Both the position numbers and the translations under genes were made by a program. Of a stretch of DNA of 64,000 nucleotides, positions 1-10,999 are shown piece by piece (position 1 is the first letter of the stretch; the number at the start of each line of letters is the position of its first letter). This DNA is from Puccinellia tenuiflora (lineage: Eukaryota; Streptophyta; Magnoliopsida; Poales; Poaceae), in assembly GCA_012064385.1 (NCBI GenBank), contig QRDG01001511.1, forward strand, positions 62,001-126,000, written 5' to 3'. Under the pieces are notes generated by a model. It was given only the letters and a program-made list of their open reading frames with translations, had not been told where the DNA came from and made no database searches.

Positions 1-560
1 TGAATTAATTTCAAAATTAAAGTTTTGAAAAGATTTTCTTGTGTGAATAATTCAAAGATCCTTAAGTGGACATGAATTGAATTATCCTTAAAAATTCAAG
101 GATCCTTAAGTGGAAATGAATTGAACTATTTTCAAAAACAATTATTTTTCTAAAAGAAAAACAATTTGAGTAATAAGCTCAAAGTATATATTTTGAACTT
201 TATTGCATACTATAAATGACTGTCCTGTTATTCATCCTAGGTAAAACACACAAAGAAGAATCCATCTAAAATCATTCACCCTTGTGTTGATAATATTTGA
301 AAGTTAGTCAGTAAATAAAATTTGAATAAATAACTACTTCATGATGTTAATGAAATGTTTTCTTAAAGGCATTAAAATTGATGACTTAAAATTGCAAATC
401 TTGTTTTTCTAGCAAGAGAAAAGTATTTACTTGAATAAAATAAATTCTTTACCTCAATAAAAGTGGTAACACTTAATTCTAGATATCATAACAATTCAAA
501 GTAATTTAACCAAGCCACAAATTATAAAAACACTAACTAATCCTTAACCCCTAAAATCAC
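1..560. other. AT-rich intergenic DNA, no gene seen
   Basis: No coding region or recognisable element is visible. The stretch is AT-rich and holds one short imperfect direct duplication near 52-135, in which the motif ggatccttaagtgga recurs once, about 45 bp apart. It is probably decayed transposon or spacer sequence. Confidence 0.5.
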
Positions 561-2189
561 TTCAGTTATCAAAGTATCGAATAAAACAAAGCCTACACTT
601 GCGAGCTGGGTATTTTTGGGGATTTTACGATGCATCTCATATCTATGCATAATAGCATCTTGACAATGTTTCCAGTAGTCCTTACCAGGATTACATTGCT
701 ATTTTCAGATCTCGGGGTTTTACTGCAAACCCTAGAACCCCGAAGGACATGAATTGCCACCTTTATCATAGGCAAGTTCATTCTTGCATACCGTTTGATG
801 TATTTTTATCAAAGTACTTGCAAGTTACTTATACGTTCCTTTCACTTGCATCAAAAAGAAAAAGTATTTTTGAATGATGTGGTATATACTATTGGTTGGC
901 GGTGGAACAATGGTAAGATGAATAGGTATGGTGTTCCATCGCATGGGAAGGTATATATCCTTAGGAATTAATAACCCCTGTTCCAGTGATCCTTTCGCCG
1001 TAGTAAAAGCATCAACCAACGGACTTTGTATGGGCGGGGTCAGTCAGCGGCTTCTTTTCTCATCCACATATCCTTGGCAGGCCTACACCGGGTTGGGTCG
1101 TTGCGGCGGCCAACAGCGTGGAAGCGCGTGCTCTTCCTGCCCGACGGGGTAATTGGTGGGGAAGCTCGGGAGGGGTGATGGGTATGCGTGGAACATGATT
1201 CCTCTACCGCATCATAAATGGGCGGATGTGTGTTGATTTGGGAGAAGCTCCACATGGTTGGATGTCCTGAGCCTTGGCTATAACACTCATGGAGTGTAAA
1301 GAGAGCATATATAGGGCCAGGCAACTGTTGGATAAAGTGATGCAACTCTGCAGAGTCAAACAACAAATTTTTGATATCACAACCGTGTTCCCGGAATGGA
1401 ACTACGAGATCGAGGCCGGAATAGAGTCCCATTTGGATTCACAAGACCGGTGGAGGCTGTGGATATAGTTTTCAGAATAAAATCTATCCTTTGAAGAAAT
1501 GTTTACAAAAACTTGCATCTATGCCAAAGACCTGAGGTTTTGGCAGTAGTTAGTGCATGAAACACCTTATCTCTATATATTCTGAACTTGTTGAGTAACG
1601 CTGTTACTCACCCCTTCCTATTTGACCCCCTTCTTAGACTTTTGGAGCCATCGGAAGAGATGTCAGTTATCCATCACGACGAAGAGGAGGTCTTCCACAA
1701 GGAATCAAGTCGACCTGGTGGAGCTTGAAGGAGTTGACCGCTACTTCATCAATGGAAGAATACGACAACCATGGAAATGGAGGGGCAATGACAACAGTGT
1801 CAATGGCATACATAAAGACCACACTACCAATGGAGGAGACAACATCTATTGGAAGGAGGAGTACAACCCTGGATAAAGATGTTCCAGATGGAATAGATTA
1901 GGGCTATGACAATAGTAGTAGTGGATTAGGAATAGAGCTAGAGCTAATCTCCAGCTTAGTGATACGAATTGGATCTTTTCTGGATTTCATTTGTATGAGA
2001 CTTGCTTTGATATAAAGGAGGTTCTCAAGATTTTGTATTGAATATTGTTGTAATCCTATAGTGCTACCTTGGACCTGCTATGTTTCTGTTGTACTACTCT
2101 GAGGGATGTAATATTCACGGATAAGTCCTTCTATGAGTGTTATGTCAACGACTTGCGCACTACAACATGCAGTGGTGTGCTGGGTCACC
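560..2189 (+). mobile_element. LTR-retrotransposon remnant (probable Gypsy LTR/3' region)
   Basis: No long frame is open; only fragments of up to about 130 codons occur in various frames, none with a recognisable domain. The style of the sequence (a stretch of short open pieces, then a segment near 2095-2189 ending gtgtgctgggtcacc) resembles the ends of Triticeae Gypsy elements as I remember them. It is cut off abruptly at about 2190, where LINE coding sequence starts, so the LINE probably inserted here. No terminal repeat partner is present in the window, so the family and exact limits are uncertain. Confidence 0.4.
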
Positions 2190-2712
2190 GCAGATGTCTG
2201 GTCAGAAGATGGTTTCTCCCCCTCCTGTGCAACCTCTGAATACCAAGTCTAAATGGGGGCCTACTGTGGTTACTAGGAGGAGCTCTAGGAATCATGGTGG
2301 AGTACATGTGTTAACCAAAGCTGAGGAGTACCTGAAGAAAAAGAATCTTGAGATTCCTCCTTATTTTAAAGGTAATTCTTTTGCTATTCTTAGCCCAGAT
2401 GTTCTCATTGATATGGCTGAGACTGTTGGTTTATCCCTTGGTAAATCTCATGATGATAAACTTATGCATGTGCAAGATCTTTGTGATAAAGAATTGGCCC
2501 TTAATCATAATTTTGCTTTAGATAACCCTGAGGTTGTCTTGCCAACTAGTGATGATCTTTGCTCTCCTAGTTTTTCTGCCAATAGTTGTAATATTAATCC
2601 TGAGAAGTCCTTTGCAATTATCTCTGATCAGTTACCTGATCCTGAGTCAGGTTACCCTGCTGCTTCCTGGACTACTATTAGAAGTAGGAAATCAAAAGAT
2701 ATTCCCTCATGA
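2190..2712 (+). pseudogene. LINE ORF1 C-terminal fragment
   Basis: An open frame of about 170 codons directly precedes ORF2 and ends in TGA at 2710-2712, overlapping the ORF2 ATG. No zinc knuckle or other named domain is visible in what remains. It contains a basic stretch (TRRSSRNHGG) and ends SRKSKDIPS. Its position in front of an endonuclease-reverse transcriptase frame is the main reason to call it ORF1. The N-terminal part was lost by 5' truncation. Confidence 0.6.
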
Positions 2713-2748
2713 TAGGAGCCTTTTGGAATATTAGAGCACAACTAAGGC

Positions 2749-3496
2749 ATGTTCAGATAAGGGTGTGATCTCCCTCTCCCGACCCCGTGCGGCCACGCCA
2801 GGCCGCACCAGGCGGCCGCCGCCCTCCATCCCCTAGCCCACCGCATGACCTCCCCCTCCTCCCGCCACCGCCGGGCAAAGCCCTGGTGGCGCGGCGGCGG
2901 CGGATCCTCCTTGACCAAGATCTAGAGCGTGGCGGCGGCGAACGCCCGTTCTTCTTCGACGGCAATGCTGCGGGCTGGCGGCGGCCAGCACGTCTCGGTG
3001 AGCGGCGGCGGTGGTGGCGTGTGGCCTACAGGCGGTGGTGGCGTGTGGCCTACAGGCGGTGGTGGCGGCAGAGTAGGCGGGTCCGATCTGGGCCTAGATG
3101 GGTTCTGGCGGGCCGCTTTTCAGCACATCATCCCTGCAGCATCTCGTCGTCTTCAACCACGGCACGTGGAGGTGATTTGGGTTCATCCCCGCAGCATGAG
3201 GAAGCCTTGGGTGTCGGCCTAGGGAATGGCGGCGGCGGTCTTCTCCTTCGCCGAGGATGGCCGGCCTGGCTAGTTGTGGTGTTTCAGCCCACATCTAGCA
3301 CCAGTCGCGAGTTGTGGAGACGGGGCTGCCGGTGAAAACCGTGCTATGACCTGGTCATGGCGGGCGATGGCGGAGTTCACTCCGTTACCTTGTTGAAGGT
3401 ATCGATGCTGCAGCTACCATCTCCTCTCTCGCGCTGCTCCAGGGGAAACCCCAAATCCGGGTATTCCAGATCGGACGATGGCGGCGCTTTGGGCGC

Positions 3497-3530
<34 letters not shown>

Positions 3531-4014
3531 AGGGCATCGTTTTGGAGCAGCTGCTGGAAGGTGGAGGCAAGAAGGTGGAGCGGTGTTTGTCTAGCGCGTC
3601 GACGATGACGAGTCTCGACGGCGTGGAGCTGCGGGGTCTCGGCGACGGACGTGTGATGATGTACACGCGTAGGGTGGTGGCGCTGTTTGGCGTCGTGGTG
3701 GCGTTGATGGCAGACCTAGCAAGGGTCTTTGCTTCGTTCTATATGCTGAAGATGGGTTGGAGGAAGATGGCGGAGGCGACTTCCGGAGCGTGCACACAAG
3801 GTGCTATCTCTTGAGTTGGCCATTGAGCCGACGATGGTTGTGGATGGGGAATAAGGCCCCGTTTTACTCTATTGATTGTGCTAGTTGTGGTGCTTTGTCA
3901 CTATTTGGCGGCTTCAGTTTGTATGATCGTTGCTTGTAAGGCTTTGAATAAATGAAATAAAAGGCTGCATGCATCAATCGATGCAGAGGCCGGGATACCC
4001 CATTTCGAAAAAAA
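2749..4014 (+). mobile_element. GC-rich non-autonomous non-LTR retroelement inserted in LINE ORF2
   Basis: The segment is flanked by an imperfect 9-bp duplication, aactaaggc (2740-2748) and aattaaggc (4015-4023). Removing one copy restores the LINE reading frame from FWNIR to the GRKQALADF part of the endonuclease. It starts GC-rich, has short duplications (for example ggcggtggtggcgtgtggcc twice near 3010-3060) and a (CT)n tract (3499-3528), and ends with an AATAAA-like sequence, a gcatgcatcaatcgatgc palindromic motif and poly(A) at 4006-4016. No frame with a recognisable domain is present, so it must have been mobilised by enzymes supplied in trans. Related copies occur elsewhere in this window. 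Confidence 0.75.
3499..3528 (+). repeat. (CT)n microsatellite
   Basis: An uninterrupted run of 15 CT dinucleotides lies inside the GC-rich non-LTR insertion. Confidence 0.95.
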
Positions 4015-4023
4015 AATTAAGGC

Positions 4024-4825
4024 TGGCCGCAAACAAGCTTTGGCTGATTTTATTAATAATCACACACTTGTATTTGTTGGTTTTCAGGAAACTAAATGTC
4101 CTAAATTTTCCTCTTCATATTTAAAATTCATTTCTGGTCGTGTAGAGTTTAATTGGATTGAATTGCCAGCTAATAAAACCGCTGGTGGTATTTTGGTAGG
4201 CTTTAGGGATGATTTGTTTGAGATAATCTCCCATACCTGTTTCAAATATTGTGTCTCTTTTATTGTTTTGGATAACTGGTTACTGGCAACTGATTACTAT
4301 TTATGGTACTGCTTACTATGATTATAAGATGGAGTTCATTGCTGAACTCCATGATATCATGGAAGATAGTGTAGTCCCTACCCTGTTTGGGGGTGATTTT
4401 AATTTAGTTAGGTATGCGGCTGAGAAAAGAAATGGACAAATTAATGCTAATTGGTCCTTTCTCTTTAATGATTGTGTTAATAAGTGGGCTCTTATTGAGT
4501 TTAAACTCTCAAATAGGAGCTTTACTTGGTCAAATAACCAGAATTCCCCAGTTATGGCTACTTTGGATAGAGTTTTTGCTAGTACTGATTGGGAGGCCTA
4601 TTTTCCCCTTGCTACTATCAAAACCCTCCCCAAACCCATTAGTGATCACACTCCTATTCTCCTGGATTTTGGGTCGAACCATGTGGTTCCCCCCAAATTT
4701 TTTCTTTTTGAGAAATGGTGGTTAGAGCATGATGACTTCATCAATATGGTTGTTAAAACCTGGAATACTCCTTGCTGTTTCACCTCTGCTATAAATATTT
4801 GGCAATTCAAAATTCGCCTTCTTAT
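4024..4825 (+). pseudogene. LINE ORF2 endonuclease domain (EEP/APE-like), broken
   Basis: The translation carries landmarks of the exonuclease-endonuclease-phosphatase fold: QETK near 4087, GGDFN near 4391, SFTWSN near 4518, LDRVFAS near 4561 and SDHTPI near 4640. A frameshift near 4290 separates the first quarter from the rest. The domain would nick target DNA to prime reverse transcription; here it cannot be made as one chain. Confidence 0.8.
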
Positions 4826-6460
4826 TGCTTGAGTTTGACATCCTTGATACTTTCTCAGAAACTAACTTACTTTCTGACTCTGAAAAGGAAAGGATGTCTC
4901 AAATTAAGAAAGAACTTGATGGTATTTTAAGTCAGGAAGAGACTAAAGCCTGGCAAAGGTCTAGAGATAGATATATTAAAGAAGGAGATCGCAATACTTC
5001 TTACTTTCATGCTCTGGCTAACCAGAGAAGGAGGAAAAAAAGAATTGCAGTGTTAGAGGGTCCTTGTGGTCCAGTGGAGTCAAATTCAGAGATGCAAAAA
5101 GTTGCCTCTGACTTTTATAAAAAAATGTTTGCAAAAGAAGAAAAGTTAGACATTTCTTTAGGGGCCCATTTCTGGGAGCCTAATGAGATGATTACTGTTG
5201 AGGAAAATGAAATTCTTCAAAAACCTTCCTCTGTTGAAGAGATTAAGGCTGCAGTGTTTGAATGCTATGCTAGTGGTGCCCCTGGTCCTGATGGCTTTTC
5301 TTTCCTGTTCTATCAAAAGTTTTGGGATCTAATTAAGAGGGATTTTATGGCTTTGGTGCATGACTTTGAGAATGGGTCTCTTAATGTTAGTAGGTTGAAT
5401 TATGCCATTGTGACCTTGATTCCTAAAGAACCAGATGCTAGAGATATGAAAAAATTCAGGCCTATCAGCCTGGGTAATTGTTGTCTCAAAATCATTTCTA
5501 AAGCTATAGCTAATAGGGTTTCTCCTATTGGTGATATAATTATTTTCAATAACCAAACTACTTTTATTAAAGGTCGCTTTATCTTGGAAAGTGTTGTTGT
5601 TGCCTAAGAATTAATTCATGCTACTCATTCTAGAGGTGATAGTACTTTGGTTCTGAAATTAGACTATGAAAAAGCCTATGACAGAGTGGACTGGAATTTC
5701 CTTGAGGAGATGCTACACTCTAGAGGTTTTGGGTCTATCTTTAGGGGGTGGATAAAAAGCCTTTTGGTGGGGGGGGGGGGGGGGGGGTCTTTCTGTGTTA
5801 GGATTAATGATTGTAACAGTTCTTTCTTTAGAGCTGGTAAAGGTCTAAAACAGGGAGACCCCTCTTCCCCCATTCTCTTTAACTTTGTTGCTGATGTTTT
5901 CACTAAAATGTTGTGTAAAGCTGCTAGTAATGGTCTCATCAGGGGGTTATGCCTCAGATAGTCCAGGGGGTGTGATTAGTCTCCAATATGCTGATGATAC
6001 TATTTTGTTCTTGGAGAATAATATTGACTTTGCTAGGAATTTGAAATGGTTTCTGGCCTGTTTTGAATATATGTCTGGATTGAGGATCAACTATCATAAG
6101 ACTGATCTTATGACTGTCCATGTTAATTCTGAAGATGCTAGAGCTATTGTTCAGGTTTTCTGTTGCAAAATTTCCTCTTTCCCTTGTAAATACTTGGGGG
6201 TGCCTTTACATTTCTCTCAGTTGATAAGGGAAGACTTGCAACCTGTAGTAGATAAAACTTTGAAAAGATTTGCAGGCTGGAGGGGAAAATTGCTTAACTA
6301 TAAAACTAGGTTGATTCTTCTCAAATCTTGTATTGCTAGTATCCCTGTGTATCTTCTTTCTGTCATTAAATTCCCTAAGTGGGCCATCAAAGCTATTAAT
6401 TTTCATATGTCTCATTTCTTGTGGAGTGACTCTGAGAATAACAAAAAATACCATTAGCTA
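4825..6460 (+). pseudogene. LINE ORF2 reverse transcriptase domain, broken
   Basis: Reverse-transcriptase landmarks occur in order: GAPGPDG near 5276, FRPISL near 5456, LDYEKAYDRVDW near 5656, KGLKQGDPSSP near 5842 and the catalytic YADD near 5989. In-frame TAA at 5605-5607, a frameshift near 5950 and further stops from about 6457 disable it. A 19-base G run (5769-5787) lies between the DRVDW and KQGDP motifs and is read as glycine codons. Confidence 0.88.
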
Positions 6461-6471
6461 ATTGCGGTTTA

Positions 6472-7660
6472 GTGACTTTAAAACAAGAGTTTGGTGGGCT
6501 TGGCCTACAGAACTTGAGGGATTTTAACCTTTGTTTGCTGGCCTCCTGGATTAAAAGATACCACCTGGATGGTAGCAAACTATGGAGGAAAATCCTTGAT
6601 TATAAATACGACTTATCTCCCAATATCCTCAATTCCTCTCCCATATCATGTTCTCCCTTTTGGAAGGGTGTCATGTGGGCTGCCAATGCAGCTAGGGTTG
6701 GATACAGATGGAAACTTGGGAAAGGCTCTAAGGTCAGATTTTGGCTTGATGTTTGGATGGGTTCTTGTAGCCTTGCCACTCAGTTTTGGGATTTGTTTTC
6801 AATTATGAATGAACAACATTGTACTATTGCACAAGTTTGGGATGGGGTTGACCTTAAGCTCACATTTTAGGAGGGTGTGTCTCCTGAACTGTTTGATAGA
6901 TGGTTAGTTCTTTCCCGCTTAATTCAAGAAGTTCAGTTGACTGAGGAGGAGGACATGCCTGAGTGGGCTATGTGTGCTTCTGGGGGTTTATAGTGTCAAA
7001 TCTTTTTATTCCTTTGTGAACAATAGAGGAGTAGCTCCTGTCTACACTCCAGCTGTCTGGAAATTGAAAATCCCTCCTCGGATTCATGTATTCCTTTGGT
7101 TGCTAGCTAATAATAAACTGTTCACTAGGGATAATCTGGCTAAACGTAGAACCGTTGATGATCTTACTTGTCTGTTTTGTACAGAATAGGAAACTTGTCA
7201 CCATCAGTTCTTTGGTTGTTTTGTTGCCAAACTTGTTTGGCATGTTATTTCTGACATTTGTGGTGTCCAGGTCGGCTCTGATTTTGAATCAGTAGCTAGA
7301 TGGTGGTTGAACTCCGCAAACCCTGCTCTGAATGTAGTCTGTGCTGCAGCTCTCTGGGCCTTATGGAAACTTCGCAATGAACTGTGTTTTCAGGGAAAAA
7401 CATGGCCAGGCATGCAAGATATCTGGAGGAGGGTGGCTGTCGACCTGGAGCAATGGAAGGTTCTTTCCAAGGATGCGGTGGCTCAGCTGTTGGCAAGAAA
7501 CGCTCTCGTGTTCAACAAGAAGAGGGGGGAGCTGTTAAGGATCGCTTGGCGATGAAGCCTGAGAACCAGAGTGGTGATGAAATATCCTTGGAAATGCGGG
7601 AGAAGTTTGACCAAGTATGCAGAAGACTAATCCTGAAGTTTTCGGATGTCTGAGCTCTTC
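6472..7660 (+). pseudogene. LINE ORF2 C-terminal region with zf-RVT-like domain, broken
   Basis: The piece at 6472-6870 has the GLGLQNLRDFN motif found downstream of plant LINE reverse transcriptases. The piece at 6974-7189 has VWKLKIPPRIHVFLWLL and DLTCLFC, the zf-RVT signature. Stops at 6868 and 7187 and frame changes show decay. Sequence to about 7660 continues the C-terminal tail, followed by the 3' untranslated region with a 24-base G run at 7845-7868. Confidence 0.75.
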
Positions 7661-7890
7661 CAGGATGCGCATGGCATGATCCTTTTAGATCTTCTGTTGC
7701 TGTTAGGATGTGTTTTAGAGTTCTTAGTGGTGTAAATTGTTGGCCTTTGCTGTCGTTAGTGCTGGAAACTGGCTGGTGCTCTTTTGTACAAAAGCCTGGG
7801 AGCTTTTCAACTTTGTGACCTGGTGGTTTGATTTCAATGAAATCGGGGGGGGGGGGGGGGGGGGGGGGAGCCCTTTTTATCAAAAAAAAA

Positions 7891-8640
7891 TAGCTGATCC
7901 TCTTAAAAAAATCTTTTTAAACAATTAAATGTTGTTTCATCAATCATCCGAATGATTCAAATTCAACATACGCAACAAGTATAGTTCATCGGATCAAATC
8001 ATTCAAATTAAAACATGCATAGAGTTCATCCAAAAGCCCCAACATCGATCAAGTTTAATCCAAAATAACCACAACGTTGCTTGTAAAGCTCTTGGATGAT
8101 AGGCTTGTACTCCTTGATAGGCACCCCACTCGGTGGTGCAACGTTGGGACCACCGGTTTCATTGCTCTTGGATAGTAACGGGGACTATGCTGCAAAAAAA
8201 GCCCGAGGCTCGCGAGCGGATTGAGATCGTCTGGTCTTTTAGCTCGACTCGGAAAAAAATGAAACGAGTATGAGTGTCTTATGTAGCTTGTCTGAAAAAC
8301 AAGTCGATCTTGAGGAAGCACTAGCTCGATTGATTTTAGTTCATTAGCTCAAAAGAATATAATTGTACATAATTATTTTGCTATAAGTAAAAAAGTAAAT
8401 AAGATATTTTATTACATTATTATATGTTGATGTGATTTTTCTTTCTTTCCGCCAAAATTTACTACCCTAGATACTAACCATAAGGTAGTTGAGATTGGAA
8501 CATATCTGGTAATGACATCTACAAGGAGTAGTTTGGTGAATATCGGCAAGTGGGTGTCTCGAATGCACAAAACAAATACTGAGGTATACCGTAGATCCTA
8601 AGGTTGGAAACACGTACTACCAATATTAGGTGATACTCAA
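7891..8640. other. Non-coding DNA, probable transposon residue
   Basis: No credible gene is present. The stretch is AT-rich at both ends and holds repeated attcaaatt-type motifs near 7950-8015. It may be the flank of the transposase fossil that follows, but I cannot show this. Confidence 0.4.
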
Positions 8641-9033
8641 TGAAGCCACGTAGGAGTTTTATGCCAGTCGCGGTGAAGGTGTTTGAGAGTGCTCAATGAA
8701 TCAGACACAACTCGGTTCATGACACAAGGTGCAGTAATAGCATTTTGTAGGATATTTGGAAGTATCAATTACATGTTTTGGGAATGGAAGGGTTGTCCAT
8801 TCTCTTGGAAAGCGTTGTATAGAGGTCATGTTGAAGAACTTGAAATTGTGGCAGATTATGCCTATGGATTTGTCACTTTTCTTTCGGCATGGCAGGATCT
8901 AACAACAACATCGAGGTACTGCAATGCTCTCTGGCGTTTGCAAGACTTACTGAAGGCTAAGCTCTGTAATGCATCTATGAGACAAGACAACCAATATGCT
9001 AATCGGATTATTCGGTTTAAAATCATCGAATGA
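8641..9033 (+). pseudogene. PIF/Harbinger (HARBI1/ALP1-like) transposase fossil
   Basis: A stretch of about 100 codons resembles the catalytic region of plant Harbinger transposases. It shows the block GSINYMFWEWKGCPFSW, which in active members reads with an aspartate in place of the asparagine after SI, followed by YRGHVEE. Near 8890 the match continues in another frame as GMAGSNNNIEVLQCS, so there is a frameshift, and then a stop. The first catalytic aspartate is therefore replaced and the protein is broken. No flanking terminal repeats were found, so this is an old internal fragment. Confidence 0.65.
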
Positions 9034-9974
9034 TCCTAACTAATTTCAGATTCTATTTGATACTGTACATCAAATCATATACTGTATCCAGGTGTTATGT
9101 TCGGAATTGGATATCTGTATCCGGGTGTCATGTTCTGAATCAAATATAATTGGGTGTCATGTTCTGAATCAAATATAATTATCCATTGAATTTTTTCAAA
9201 ACAGATAGACCCTTCAAAACAGATTCAAGAGATTCGGTGCCGGAATTATCCTGTATGTTTGCATCCTGCCTCCCTACGCAGGCATGGGGACCAGCAGGTG
9301 CCCTGGCCCCCCTAACAAAGAATCTTTTTTTGTATACCCCTACTTTTTAATGCTAAAACATATTCAAATTTGTGTATTTTAACTTCCCGGTCCTCCCTAA
9401 TAATTTGAACACACTAAAAATTTGAACACACTAATTTTAACTTTTTTCCTGCCTCTGCCCCTGATCCTACTAGTAAGTAATTGTCGCCGTCACCGAGGAC
9501 ATGAAGATTGTAAACCCTAGTATAATGTCCTTGTGCAGACTGCAAACCCTAGTGTAATGTCCTTGTGCAGACTGCAGACTACGCTCTGCGGGCAGCCCAG
9601 CTAGTGCTTAATTTCACTGCTATCGGAGTCACACTCTGCTAAATATACAGGAACACCCTTGTACAGATTAACGCTCTGTCCACGGCAGCAAACTCTCGTG
9701 TTCATTCAAGTAATCTGTTTCTAACTTTTACGGATTCCATACTGGCATGTCTATGAACAATGCTTGCTCGGTTGAACTTCCATTCGTTCGTTTCAGGTCA
9801 CAGATGTTATGTCAACAGAATCAGATGCCCGAGAAAGGACACAACATGAAGCCATGAACGGCACATCATGGAAAAGCCAGACTCATCTGCCCACAGAATA
9901 TTAGTCATTTTGCCAGCATATCATGACTGAGTAATGTTTATTGCCAACTCGCTAGCCAAAGTTTAAACTAGTCT
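9034..9974. other. Non-coding DNA with short tandem duplications
   Basis: Two small direct duplications are visible: gggtgtcatgttctgaatc occurs twice near 9132-9180, and a roughly 31-bp unit with gtaatgtccttgtgcagact or a one-base variant occurs twice near 9513-9575. No coding potential was recognised. Confidence 0.6.
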
Positions 9975-10467
9975 GTGGACATTTGGGCAAGACTCGTCGG
10001 CGCTACCACAGGTCGTTCTGTTGCAAAAGCTGTTGCATGTTTTTGCAGATGCAAAAGCCGTAGATCCCAAACGTCTTTACAAGTCCAGATTCACTTTCTG
10101 CCTGAAGTCAGCAATAAACTCGAGTGTGCTGATTCCTCCCACTCTAGCATAGAAGGCATGTTTGCATTGTTCAGAAGCCTGCAAGGTATGTGTTGAGAAA
10201 GTTACTGGGAAACCCGTGCAAATGTTTGTGTTTGCTCTTTCAGCAACAAAACCAGCATGTACAAAAGAAAGAAGCAGCTCTGGTGCTTGCGAGGCAACAT
10301 GACACAGCAACGGCTAACAACCATGTTGTTTGCCTCACTAAATAAACCCATGTGACTCGCAGGTCTAAAAGAAAAATAGTAGGATTGGGAAAATATTTAT
10401 ATTTAGGTATAAAGGGGTAAAAATGCTTATTGTGGAAATCAAATATCTATTGCTTAGTAGTTATTTA

Positions 10468-10561
10468 CTACCTCTGATCCGGAAAAAGCGTCGCCGGTTG
10501 TACATAGGACTTGTACGTATACAGTTGTTTTCTCCCGACACTCATATCGGACCGGAGGGAG
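10468..10561. mobile_element. Stowaway-like MITE
   Basis: A 94-bp element has ends ctacctctgatccgg and, on the other strand, ctccctccggtccgatatg, and is flanked by TA on both sides (10466-10467 and 10562-10563). The cctcc-rich ends and TA target are typical of grass Tc1/mariner-derived Stowaway MITEs. Confidence 0.75.
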
Positions 10562-10800
10562 TAGTTAGTAATACAACACCAAGAAAGTATATCTAAGCAT
10601 AACCTAGGCAATAGGGAAGCAGGTTTGTCAACCCTTCTTGTGTTGAGTTTATATCTCTTGTCACTACTCTCACTGACCAAAGAAAGCAAGGTTTATAGAA
10701 GACATATCCACTAATCACAAGCTTTCTATATAAAGCAACTTCCAACAAAAGCAGATATATAAAGAATATAATAACGAATAGAAGCTGCAAGGGTACCTAC

Positions 10801-10926
10801 GCACCATCAGTGAACTGGCAGCAACCACCACACTTGCAATTAGCAAGTGATGGCCAGTCGAGGGCACCATCAGTGAACTGGCAGCAACCATCACACTTGC
10901 AATTAGCAAGTGCTGGCCAGTCGAGG
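10801..10926. repeat. 63-bp tandem duplication, two copies
   Basis: The unit starting gcaccatcagtgaactggca at 10801 repeats from 10864 with only a few substitutions. It duplicates part of the cyclin-like fossil. Confidence 0.95.
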
Positions 10927-10999
10927 GCGCTATGTATACATGTGGCTGCTGTAGATATCTCTCCAGACAAGTGCCAGGATAAAACAAAATGAACTGCAC

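Larger units (their letters stand above)
2190..7890 (+). mobile_element. Decayed L1-type LINE retrotransposon, 5'-truncated, with a nested insertion
   Basis: The element reads ORF1 fragment, apurinic endonuclease, reverse transcriptase and a C-terminal zf-RVT region, then a G-rich tail and poly(A) near 7880-7890. ORF1 survives at 2190-2712 and overlaps the ORF2 start by ATGA (2709-2712). ORF2 opens with FWNIR, the usual start of the plant LINE endonuclease. It is interrupted by a foreign segment (2749-4014) and then resumes at 4024 in the right place. Several frameshifts and stops break ORF2, for example near 4300, 4825, 5605 and 5950, so it cannot make an active protein. Its own target duplication was not found. 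Confidence 0.85.
10077..10999 (-). pseudogene. U/P-type cyclin gene fossil with an internal tandem duplication
   Basis: Two pieces on the minus strand match the cyclin box of plant U/P-type cyclins, regulatory partners of cyclin-dependent kinases. The upstream piece (10797-10999) reads ERYLQQPHVYI, then HLLIASVMVAA, like the family pattern HRLLITSVMVAAKF. The second piece (10077-about 10235) reads FYARVGGIST followed by DFRQKVNLDL, like the family pattern FYARVGGIS and DFRxxVNLD. About 550 bp of intron-like sequence lies between them. The HLLIASVMVAA segment is duplicated in tandem (63-bp unit), and both copies lack one base where AKF is expected, so they are out of frame. The N-terminus and the usual end are missing. 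Confidence 0.6.

Noticed and set aside
2787..3939. Arginine- and glycine-rich frames in the GC-rich insertion
   Set aside because: The segment is a non-LTR insertion between duplicated target bases; its frames overlap on both strands and reflect base composition.
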